In this document: positions 1 through 4,735 of the stretch, piece after piece
How positions within the stretch are numbered: the first letter of the stretch is position 1
Layout of the letters: each line of letters opens with the position of its first letter
From: JBBQSU01 sp038234815
Lineage (GTDB): Bacteria > Planctomycetota > Phycisphaerae > Tepidisphaerales > Tepidisphaeraceae
Length of the DNA: 6,207 nt
NCBI GenBank assembly: GCA_038234815.1
Contig: JBBQSU010000183.1
Location: forward strand, 1-6,207
Reading direction: 5' to 3'
The notes under the pieces: generated by a model
Seen by the model: the letters and a program-made list of their open reading frames with translations, nothing else
Database searches by the model: none
Told to the model about the DNA's origin: nothing
Position numbers and translations under genes: made by a program

Positions 1-55
1 CTGTATACGCGAAGGCTCATATCGTGTTCGCCGTCAAGGGTTGTCTAAAGTCGTC

Positions 56-64
56 TGCTACTAT
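56..64 (+). promoter_or_regulatory. Possible extended -10 promoter of the glycosyltransferase cassette
   Basis: TGCTACTAT has the TGn extension plus a 4/6 match to TATAAT, including the key first, second and last positions. There is no good -35 at 17 bp; TTGTCT at 41-46 is too close for this box, although it would sit 15 bp from the alternative TATTAA at 62-67. Transcription would start near 71 and leave a leader of about 100 nt. Bases 1-172 hold no convincing gene. Frames 2 and 3 are open from the left edge for 21 and 48 codons respectively, so the 3' end of an upstream gene cannot be excluded. This call is weak. Confidence 0.25.
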
Positions 65-172
65 TAACGATCCACGCACAACTATCAACCATCGGACGCA
101 CGCCCCGCCGACACTCCACTGGTCTTGCGTCCGGTATGGCCTTTCGTAGCATCTTCACAGCATCAGAGGATT

Positions 173-1174
173 ATGGGCGAGACTTATCACCAGTTATCCA
201 CCCGGGCCGATCCGGCGCTGCTCTCGCTGGTTATACCGGCGTACAACGAAGAGGAAGTGCTGCCGCTTCTGCGCGCTGCGTTGACGCCGTTTATAGACGG
301 CCTGCAAATGCCGGTGGAAGTCATCCTGATAAACGACGGCAGCACAGATCGCACGCTGGATTTGCTGCTGAAATGGGCCTCGGACGATCAGCGGATCAAG
401 GTGCTGGCGCTGGCGAGAAATTTCGGTCACCAAATGGCCGCCACCGCCGGGCTGGATGCCGCCAGTGGGGACGCGGCCGTCATTCTCGACGCCGACCTGC
501 AAGACCCACTCGAGGTCATCCCGGCAATGCTCGAGCGCTATAGGCAAGGCTACGACGTCGTGTATGGGCAGCGCACCGTGCGCCAAGGCGAATCGGGCTT
601 GAAACGCCTCACCGCCTGGGCTTTTTATCGCTTGATGCGCGCCAGTATTCATCCCGATCTCCCGCTGGACACCGGCGATTTTCGCCTGATCTCCCGGCCG
701 TGCCTCGACGCACTGGCCGAACTGCGCGAAACGCACCGCTTCCTTCGCGGAATGGTGGCCTGGGTCGGCTTCCCGCAGATCGGCGTGCCCTATTCGCGCC
801 CCGCGCGGGCGGCCGGACAGACGAAATACCCGCTGCGCAAAATGCTCAAATTCGCCTGGACCGCCGCCATTTCATTCTCCACCCTGCCCCTGCGATTAAG
901 TCTGTCGATCGGCGTGGTAATCGCCGTCATCGGCATCGCCACGGGCGTAATGGCGGTCATCGCCAAGCTTGCCAATCTCTACACCGCTCCGGGCTGGGCT
1001 TCGCAGATGGTTATCATGTCAGTCCTTTCCGGCGCCATCCTTATCAGCAACGGCATTCTCGGCGAATACGTCGGGCGGATTTTCGAAGAGATCAAAGGCC
1101 GCCCGCTTTATGTCATCAGCCGGCGCGTCAATCTGCCCGCAAAAAGCGCGCCCCGCGATCCCAAGGACGCCTGA
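173..1174 (+). CDS. Family 2 glycosyltransferase, bacterial DPM1/GtrB-like, membrane-anchored
   Basis: This 333-residue protein is an inverting GT-A glycosyltransferase of the bacterial DPM1-like group. Family members transfer a sugar from a nucleotide donor to a polyprenyl phosphate on the cytoplasmic face of the inner membrane. Visible motifs are the first strand and nucleotide site SLVIPAYNEEE (18-28), INDGSTDRT (53-61), the RNFGHQMA segment (82-89), the metal-binding LDADLQDP (105-112) and GDFRL (168-172). The chain ends with ETHRFLRGM and an amphipathic QTKYPLRK segment before two membrane helices at about 243-265 and 277-299, as in GtrB-type enzymes. ATG at 173 is preferred: AGAGGA lies at 165-170 (2 bp spacer, rather short) and the GT fold begins about 17 residues later. 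An upstream TTG at 125 would add 16 residues of no recognisable value. The stop lies 2 bp before the methyltransferase ATG, so the two are translationally linked. The acceptor and sugar cannot be read from the sequence. Confidence 0.93.
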   Translation: MGETYHQLSTRADPALLSLVIPAYNEEEVLPLLRAALTPFIDGLQMPVEVILINDGSTDRTLDLLLKWASDDQRIKVLALARNFGHQMAATAGLDAASGDAAVILDADLQDPLEVIPAMLERYRQGYDVVYGQRTVRQGESGLKRLTAWAFYRLMRASIHPDLPLDTGDFRLISRPCLDALAELRETHRFLRGMVAWVGFPQIGVPYSRPARAAGQTKYPLRKMLKFAWTAAISFSTLPLRLSLSIGVVIAVIGIATGVMAVIAKLANLYTAPGWASQMVIMSVLSGAILISNGILGEYVGRIFEEIKGRPLYVISRRVNLPAKSAPRDPKDA

Positions 1175-1176
1175 AC

Positions 1177-1923
1177 ATGGACCCGGCCTACACCCTCCAA
1201 TACGAGCTGTTCGAAAAAAAGCACTGGTGGCACGTGGCCCGCGGGGAACTCATCGCCAGCACCATCGATCGTTACGTCGGGAATAACCCGCAGCCGAAGT
1301 GGCTGGACATCGGCTGCGGGACCGGCGTGTTGCTCGAGTCCTATCCCCGCATCGCCGACCGAATGGGCGTCGAGATGGACGCCGGCAGTGTCGAGCGGGC
1401 CATCAGCAAAGGCTTGAACGTCCGGCCGATCACCGACCCTGCGGATTTCAATTACGCGCAATACGGTGAGTTTGATCTGATCACGCTTTGCGACGTGATC
1501 GAACACATCCCGCAAGACGCGCAAGCCGTCGCAGGGGTTATCGATGCGCTCCGGCCCGGGGGAATCGTGCTGGTCACTGTTCCGGCGATGCAAAGCCTCT
1601 GGTCGGCACACGACGTTCGCAATCACCATTGCCGCAGATACAGCAAACGCTCGCTCGTCGCGCTGTTCGATCCGGCCCGATGGGAACTGCTCCGCGTCAC
1701 CTATTTTTCGACGTTTCTTCTGCCGCTCATCTGGCCGTATCGGCAGTTCAAACGCCTGACGCAAGGCACCGACCCTGCCCAGGCCGCCGACGATAAAAAG
1801 TTCGGCCCGCCAATCATTGACCGGACTTTTCTGGGGATGTTTCGCGCCGAGTGTCGCCTGCTTCGCGCCGTGCCGATGCCCATAGGCAGCTCGCTGCTAT
1901 TAGTCGCCCGACGGCGGATTTAA
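1177..1923 (+). CDS. Class I SAM-dependent methyltransferase, glycan-cluster type
   Basis: This 248-residue protein has the Rossmann-fold methyltransferase signature. Motif I is WLDIGCGTG (42-50), which binds the SAM carboxypropyl and ribose; an acidic end of strand 2 is GVEMD (64-68); motif IV is LCDVIEHIPQD (104-114); and LRPGGIVLVTVPA (125-137) follows. The N-terminal YELFEKKHWWHVARGELI segment is typical of methyltransferases found beside glycosyltransferases in polysaccharide and lipid-sugar clusters. YSKRSL (155-160) and a hydrophobic TYFSTFLLPLIWPYRQF stretch near 175-191 are also usual for this group; the latter may touch the membrane or a lipid substrate. AAGGA at 1163-1167, 9 bp before the ATG, lies inside the end of the preceding gene, which indicates coupling. 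The substrate is unknown; methylation of a lipid-linked sugar or a polyprenyl-phosphate head group fits the context but is inferred. Confidence 0.9.
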   Translation: MDPAYTLQYELFEKKHWWHVARGELIASTIDRYVGNNPQPKWLDIGCGTGVLLESYPRIADRMGVEMDAGSVERAISKGLNVRPITDPADFNYAQYGEFDLITLCDVIEHIPQDAQAVAGVIDALRPGGIVLVTVPAMQSLWSAHDVRNHHCRRYSKRSLVALFDPARWELLRVTYFSTFLLPLIWPYRQFKRLTQGTDPAQAADDKKFGPPIIDRTFLGMFRAECRLLRAVPMPIGSSLLLVARRRI

Positions 1924-1953
1924 CGAGCGAATGGTTTTTCGCAACTTCTTTGC

Positions 1954-1959
1954 AAAGGA
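1954..1959 (+). promoter_or_regulatory. Shine-Dalgarno AAAGGA that points to a rare ATT start codon
   Basis: AAAGGA lies 6 bp before ATT at 1966, in the frame of the ALG5-like glycosyltransferase. No ATG, GTG or TTG occurs in that frame between the upstream TAA (1921-1923) and GTG at 2014, and GTG 2014 falls inside the conserved VVPCYNE strand. The spacing and strength of this site make ATT 1966 the most economical start. ATT initiation is known but rare (infC is the classical example), so this is an inference. Confidence 0.5.
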
Positions 1960-1965
1960 CGAATC

Positions 1966-2751
1966 ATTACCGGCTACGCCGCTCCAACTTCGCCCGCCCG
2001 ACACTGGATCGTCGTGCCCTGTTATAACGAAGCCGCCCGGCTTCCCACCCAGGAAATTCGCCGCTGGCTGATCGCCCACCCCGATTTCGGCTTCCTCCTG
2101 ATCAATGACGGCAGCACCGATCGAACCGGCCCGATGATCCGTGCCCTGGCGAACGATCTTCCCGATCGTTGCGCCGCCATCGATCTGCCCCGAAATCAAG
2201 GCAAGGCCGAAGCCGTGCGCCACGGACTGCGGGCTTTGCTCGTACGTTCGCCGGAAACCATCGGCTACTTCGATGCCGACCTGGCCACTCCGCTCGACGA
2301 GCTTCCGCGACTGCTGGCGGCGCTGCGGGCCGCGCCCGATTGCGACCTGCTCCTCGGCTCGCGCGTTCGCCTGCTTGGCCACGACATTCGCCGCCGCGCC
2401 GCCCGCCATTACCTTGGCCGCTGTTTCGCCACTGCCGCCTCGGTCTGTCTCGGCCTTGCGGTCTATGACACCCAGTGCGGTGCCAAGCTCATGCGCGTCG
2501 GCCCATGGATTGGACCGCTCCTGGCCGATCCCTTCCACAGCCGGTGGGTTTTCGACGTCGAACTCATCGCCCGCTATCTCCAACAGGTCCGCCGTTGCCC
2601 TCGCTGGCCCGAAGGCCCCTGCGGAATTGTCGAGCTTCCGCTCTTGTGCTGGACTCACAGGCGCGGCAGCAAAGTAGGCCCGATGGATTTCTTGCGCGCG
2701 GTGCTCGAGCTTTGGCGAATCACCCGGCTCTATCCGCGCCCGCGAAGATAG
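1966..2751 (+). CDS. Family 2 glycosyltransferase, ALG5-like (dolichyl/polyprenyl-phosphate glucosyltransferase-like)
   Basis: Read from ATT 1966, this is a 261-residue GT-A enzyme. Motifs, numbered from that start, are HWIVVPCYNEAARL (13-26), LINDGSTDRT (45-54), LPRNQGKAEAVRHG (74-87), the metal-binding FDADLATP (102-109), LLLGSRV (128-134), YDTQCGAKLM (167-176) and SRWVFDVELIAR (192-203). The DTQCGAKL and W-FDVEL motifs are those of the ALG5/DPG-synthase group, which makes polyprenyl-phosphate glucose. Unlike eukaryotic ALG5 it has no N-terminal membrane anchor and no C-terminal helices, so it is predicted soluble or peripheral. GTG at 2014 is the only conventional start, but it would cut away half of the first beta strand. 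An alternative is a missing T in the T5 run at 1935-1939, which would put ATG 1931 in this frame. The frame is the same as that of the preceding methyltransferase. Family assignment is secure; the start is not. Confidence 0.85.
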   Translation: MTGYAAPTSPARHWIVVPCYNEAARLPTQEIRRWLIAHPDFGFLLINDGSTDRTGPMIRALANDLPDRCAAIDLPRNQGKAEAVRHGLRALLVRSPETIGYFDADLATPLDELPRLLAALRAAPDCDLLLGSRVRLLGHDIRRRAARHYLGRCFATAASVCLGLAVYDTQCGAKLMRVGPWIGPLLADPFHSRWVFDVELIARYLQQVRRCPRWPEGPCGIVELPLLCWTHRRGSKVGPMDFLRAVLELWRITRLYPRPRR

Positions 2752-2772
2752 TCGCCCTCCCCACATTTTCCT

Positions 2773-3975
2773 CTACCTCGCCGAGCCGGTCTCCGCCCGG
2801 GCAGAACTAAACGCGATTTCCGCCAGCGCATCGGTCGCAAATTTCACGTCCTGCTTGGTCAAAAACGGCCCAAAGCTGAAGCGCGTGGTTCCGCCACTGG
2901 CCAGGGTGCCGATACTGGCATGGGCCAGCGGCGCGCAGTGAATCCCGCTCCGGGTGAGAATCCCAAAACTGCTCTCCAGCGCCGCCGACAGCTCGTGTGG
3001 ATCGAATTTTTCCAACCGGATCGAAAACACGCCTGCCCGATTTTTTACGCCCTGCGGGCCGAAATACCGCAAGCCCTCGATATTACTCATGCCCTCCAGA
3101 AACGTCCGCACGAGGTCCAGGTCGCGCTCGTGAATCTTCTCCACCGTCTGTTCGATCAGCCAAGCCACGCCAGCGCTCAGGCCGGCCAGGCCGATGGCGT
3201 TGTGACTGCCCGCTTCATACTTGTCCGGCAAAAATTCCGGCTGCGTATCCAGTTCGCTCACCGATCCCGTCCCGCCTTGCCGGATCGAACTCAGCATCTT
3301 TTCCAGCCCGGGTCGAATATACAAAAAGCCCGTCCCCAACGGACCGAGCAGCCCCTTGTGCCCCGGCGCCGCCAGCAGATCAATGCAATCGGCCGGCACG
3401 TCAATCGGAACGTGCCCCACCGACTGCGCCGCATCCACAATAAACGGCACGGCGTGTTCGCGGGCGATCTTCCCGATTTCTCGGATCCCCTGCACCGTGC
3501 CCGTGACATTGCTCACGTGTGTCACCGCAATCAGCTTGGTATCCGGCCGAATCGCCCGCTTAATCGCCTGCGGGTCCACCAAGCCGGTCGCCGGGTCCAC
3601 CGGCAAACGTGTCTGCTCGATCCACCCGCGAGCCTCCGCCTCGTTGAGCGGGCGAAGAATGCTGTTGTGATCGATATGCGTGCAGATCGCGTGCTGCTTG
3701 CCGTCGGGCCGGAGCAACCCCCAGATTGCCTGGTTGAGCGCATCGGTGCAGTTGAGCGTGAAAATAAACTGTCGCTCGCCCTGTCCGTTAAACAACCGAT
3801 TCAGCCGCTGCCGACATTGCGTAATCAGCCCACCCGTCTCCATCGCCTCGGCATATCCCCCGCGGCCGGCGCTAGCGCCCAGTTCGGTGGCATAGCGTGT
3901 CATGGCCGCCAGCACGCCCGGGGGCTTCGGAAAACTGGTAGCCGCATTGTCCATGTACAAACGTCGCGGGTTCAT
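2773..3975 (-). CDS. Cysteine desulfurase family protein (class V aminotransferase fold, TIGR01977-like)
   Basis: This 400-residue PLP enzyme belongs to the NifS/SufS-like group that takes sulfur from cysteine as an enzyme persulfide, releasing alanine. It opens with YMDNAATSFPKPP (7-19), the standard N-terminus of this subfamily, then GASAGRGGYA (33-42) and FTLNCTDALNQAIWG (72-86). IDHNS at 101-105 contains the PLP-stacking His103. VSNVTGT (154-160) and VDAAQSVGHVPID (180-192) supply cofactor contacts. APGHKGLLGPLGTG (203-216) contains the Schiff-base Lys207, and SGIHCAPLAH (343-352) contains the probable persulfide Cys347; GTTRFSFGP follows. Length is normal for the family. ATG at 3975 is chosen because the conserved domain begins six residues later and a promoter sits just upstream. 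No Shine-Dalgarno is visible. The stop converges on the glycosyltransferase stop at 2751 across 21 bp. Selenocysteine lyase activity is possible; the sulfur acceptor is unknown. Confidence 0.93.
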   Translation of the reverse strand: MNPRRLYMDNAATSFPKPPGVLAAMTRYATELGASAGRGGYAEAMETGGLITQCRQRLNRLFNGQGERQFIFTLNCTDALNQAIWGLLRPDGKQHAICTHIDHNSILRPLNEAEARGWIEQTRLPVDPATGLVDPQAIKRAIRPDTKLIAVTHVSNVTGTVQGIREIGKIAREHAVPFIVDAAQSVGHVPIDVPADCIDLLAAPGHKGLLGPLGTGFLYIRPGLEKMLSSIRQGGTGSVSELDTQPEFLPDKYEAGSHNAIGLAGLSAGVAWLIEQTVEKIHERDLDLVRTFLEGMSNIEGLRYFGPQGVKNRAGVFSIRLEKFDPHELSAALESSFGILTRSGIHCAPLAHASIGTLASGGTTRFSFGPFLTKQDVKFATDALAEIAFSSARAETGSAR

Positions 3976-3983
3976 AGTAAGAA

Positions 3984-4012
3984 ATGATAGGAAAAACGCG
4001 GAGAGGTGTCGA
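3984..4012 (-). promoter_or_regulatory. Sigma70-like promoter of the cysteine desulfurase, probably leaderless
   Basis: On the minus strand TCGACA (4012-4007, 5/6 to TTGACA) is followed by a 17-bp spacer and TATCAT (3989-3984, 5/6 to TATAAT). Only 8 bp separate the -10 from the ATG at 3975. A normal start 6-9 nt after the -10 would fall on or within 1-3 nt of the A of ATG. This agrees with the lack of a Shine-Dalgarno (the preceding bases are TTTCTTACT). The match is seen directly; leaderless transcription is inferred. Confidence 0.55.
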
Positions 4013-4081
4013 ATCGGGCCATGACCCGGCGAGGGGTTTTCAGTCGCCATGCCCGTGAGAAAGAAACCGCGCAAGCGCAAA

Positions 4082-4108
4082 CGAAGTCCGCGCCCGGGGC
4101 GCGCTTCG
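4082..4108. repeat. Strong GC-rich hairpin between the distal start and the cysteine desulfurase
   Basis: CGAAG/CTTCG (5 bp) encloses a two-base bulge and CGCGCCC/GGGCGCG around a single central G, so the inner arms would close with a few unpaired bases. On the minus strand it is followed by TTTGCGCTTG rather than a true U-tract. It could weaken transcription coming from the distal promoter near 4663-4691. It is not a clear terminator. Confidence 0.35.
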
Positions 4109-4252
4109 CTAACTCGTCCCGTCACTTCGCCTCTCCTCCTCCCCCACCGGCGACCCACCCGGGACATGCCTTGCATGACAGAAGGTGCGCTGCGGGCAAG
4201 TTTTCGTCGAAAATCAGGCATATTTACAACTTTCGCGCCGATGTTGGTGAAA

Positions 4253-4302
4253 AAAGGAGGTCCAAAGGGGGTCCCAAAGAGGTCCCTTTGCGGTCCCGAG
4301 GT
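4253..4302. repeat. Degenerate 11-12-bp tandem repeat with a GGTCC core, about 4.5 copies
   Basis: Successive units on the plus strand are AAAGGAGGTCC (4253), AAAGGGGGTCCC (4264), AAAGAGGTCCC (4276), TTTGCGGTCCC (4287) and a partial GAGGT (4298). CAAAGGG (4263-4269) and CCCTTTG (4284-4290) also form a 7-bp inverted repeat. The first unit contains AAAGGAGGT, a long match to the anti-Shine-Dalgarno complement, but no well-placed start codon follows it. The units alternate between 11 and 12 bp, so they do not hold a reading frame. Confidence 0.6.
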
Positions 4303-4567
4303 ATGTACCCAACATTGAAGTCCGGGTCCGACTTTTTTGGTTTGGTGCAACCCCAAAACCGGCGATCCGGCGGTGCCGGACGATGCGTGCGTTGCCACAG
4401 AAATATCCGGCATCGTCGGCGCATGGTGCTGGATCACATTTGTAGGTCCGGCTTGGCGGGAGGATCGCTTCTGCCCGAATCCAACTCCCCGCGATGCCCA
4501 CGCCGCCCAAGCCCCGGCGGCTAACGGAACAGTCGAGACAATCAATGGTTTGTTCGTCATCATTATA

Positions 4568-4574
4568 CTCCTCT
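4568..4574 (-). promoter_or_regulatory. Strong ribosome-binding site AGAGGAG before ATG 4563/4560
   Basis: On the minus strand AGAGGAG is followed by TATA and two consecutive ATG codons. The spacer is 4 bp to the first and 7 bp to the second, so ATG 4560 is better placed. This is among the best Shine-Dalgarno matches in the window, although it precedes a frame with no recognisable product. Confidence 0.5.
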
Positions 4575-4590
4575 ACCCCAAGGGTCAGAG
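4571..4590 (-). promoter_or_regulatory. Leader hairpin that buries part of the ribosome-binding site
   Basis: In minus-strand RNA, CUCU (4590-4587) and ACCC (4585-4582) can pair with GGGU (4578-4575) and AGAG (4574-4571), with one bulged G and a three-base UUG loop. The AGAG arm is the first half of the AGAGGAG ribosome-binding site. Formation would be expected to lower initiation at 4563/4560. Confidence 0.35.
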
Positions 4591-4621
4591 TTGCGCAAAC
4601 GGGCGCCAATTCGCGCAACTC
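4588..4621 (-). promoter_or_regulatory. Leader hairpin overlapping and competing with the ribosome-binding-site hairpin
   Basis: GAGTTGCGC (4621-4613 on minus) pairs perfectly with GCGCAACTC (4596-4588). Four more pairs, two of them G-U, can extend the stem to about 13 bp around a loop containing GGCGCC. It shares bases 4588-4590 with the hairpin at 4571-4590, so the two cannot both form in full. A third, smaller stem AGTGC/GCACT lies at 4641-4624. This resembles an on/off leader, but no known riboswitch class is recognised. Confidence 0.4.
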
Positions 4622-4662
4622 GGAGTGCTGTAAAACGCACTTAAGCCATTACTAGTAAATGG

Positions 4663-4691
4663 ATTATAAAAATTCTGAGATTTTTTGAAAA
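4663..4691 (-). promoter_or_regulatory. Near-consensus sigma70-type promoter on the minus strand
   Basis: TTTTCA (4691-4686, 4/6 to TTGACA), a 17-bp spacer and a perfect TATAAT (4668-4663) lie in an AT-rich island within GC-rich DNA. Transcription would start near 4656 and produce a leader of about 90 nt before ATG 4563. The -35 lies inside the palindrome at 4673-4700. A near-palindrome around ACTAGT (CCATTACT/AGTAAATGG, 4647-4663) covers the probable start site. Both are plausible operator positions. Confidence 0.55.
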
Positions 4692-4735
4692 AGCTCAGAA
4701 CTTGGTGCGCATTTTTGCACCAAAAAGCGCACCAT
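4664..4735 (-). CDS. Possible 23-residue leader peptide (uncertain)
   Basis: An ATG at 4735 opens a 23-codon frame closed by TAA at 4666-4664. GAGGAGG (4753-4747) lies 11 bp upstream, slightly far but usable; GGAGGGG (4751-4745) lies 9 bp away. The peptide begins MVRFLVQKC and ends in QKISEFL. It is Phe/Leu-rich with a single Cys and a possible amphipathic helix. The frame runs through both palindromes and ends just beyond the T-tract, so a translating ribosome would disrupt the terminator-like hairpin. The length is well within chance, and no relatives are recognised. Confidence 0.2.
   Translation of the reverse strand: MVRFLVQKCAPSSELFQKISEFL
4668..4700 (-). terminator. Intrinsic-terminator-like hairpin overlapping the promoter
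   Basis: Read on the minus strand, TTCTGAG and CTCAGAA form a 7-bp stem. It is extended across one A-G mismatch by a T/A stem, and TTTTT follows at once (4672-4668). The shape is that of a factor-independent terminator, though its stem is only moderately GC-rich. The same bases hold the -35 and spacer of the minus-strand promoter, so it may instead be an operator. No clear gene upstream on this strand needs a terminator. Confidence 0.35.
4703..4734. repeat. Palindrome with the same design as its neighbour at 4673-4700
   Basis: TGGTGCGC (4703-4710) and GCGCACCA (4727-4734) are perfect 8-bp arms. A bulged A and a T5/A5 inner stem lead to a five-base loop GCACC. A competing fold pairs TTGGTGC (4702-4708) with GCACCAA (4717-4723). 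Arm, A, T-run, loop, A-run, arm is also the plan of the palindrome 2 bp to the left. Confidence 0.6.

Larger units (their letters stand above)
3976..4563 (-). other. Open reading frame upstream of and in frame with the cysteine desulfurase; status unclear
   Basis: A frame opened by tandem ATGs at 4563 and 4560 has no stop for 196 codons and runs straight into the desulfurase. The start is well equipped: AGAGGAG lies 4 bp before the first ATG and 7 bp before the second. The first 24 or so residues, MTNKPLIVSTVPLAAGAWAA followed by WAS, resemble a weak signal peptide or membrane helix with a possible cleavage after AWA. After that the predicted sequence looks unnatural: a Gly/Pro/Phe stretch over the GGTCC repeats (around 4253-4302), then Arg-rich low-complexity sequence near residues 135-170. 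No family is recognised. It may be a short secreted protein whose own stop was lost, an N-terminal extension used from the distal promoter, or a chance open frame. Other frames in both directions are also unusually open here, so openness alone proves little. Confidence 0.25.

Noticed and set aside
125..172. TTG at 125 as the start of the first glycosyltransferase, adding 16 residues
   Set aside because: ATG 173 has a purine-rich AGAGGA just before it and the conserved domain starts soon after; the added residues look arbitrary.
700..1176. Continuous frame extending the methyltransferase upstream by 159 codons
   Set aside because: It overlaps the glycosyltransferase in another frame, is Arg-rich and unlike any protein, and the methyltransferase family starts near MDPAYT at 1177.
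1108..2766. Long minus-strand frames opposite the methyltransferase and second glycosyltransferase (1108-1764 and 1900-2766)
   Set aside because: They are antisense shadows of GC-rich coding sequence, Arg/Gly/Ala-rich, with no motif.
2920..3987. 355-codon plus-strand frame opposite the cysteine desulfurase
   Set aside because: It is the antisense shadow of a well-defined PLP enzyme and contains only Arg/His/Pro-rich sequence.
4049..4318. Plus-strand frame for a very basic 89-residue protein starting MPVRKKPRKRKRSP
   Set aside because: The nearest Shine-Dalgarno-like sequence is too far from the ATG, the second half runs through the GGTCC repeat, and no family is recognised. It also overlaps the minus-strand open frame.
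4214..4618. Minus-strand frame containing SVSRRGLGGVGIAGSW, which looks like a twin-arginine signal
   Set aside because: The twin Arg lies about 35 residues from the possible start, that start lacks a ribosome-binding site, and the rest is not protein-like. Arg-Arg followed by Gly/Ala is common by chance here.
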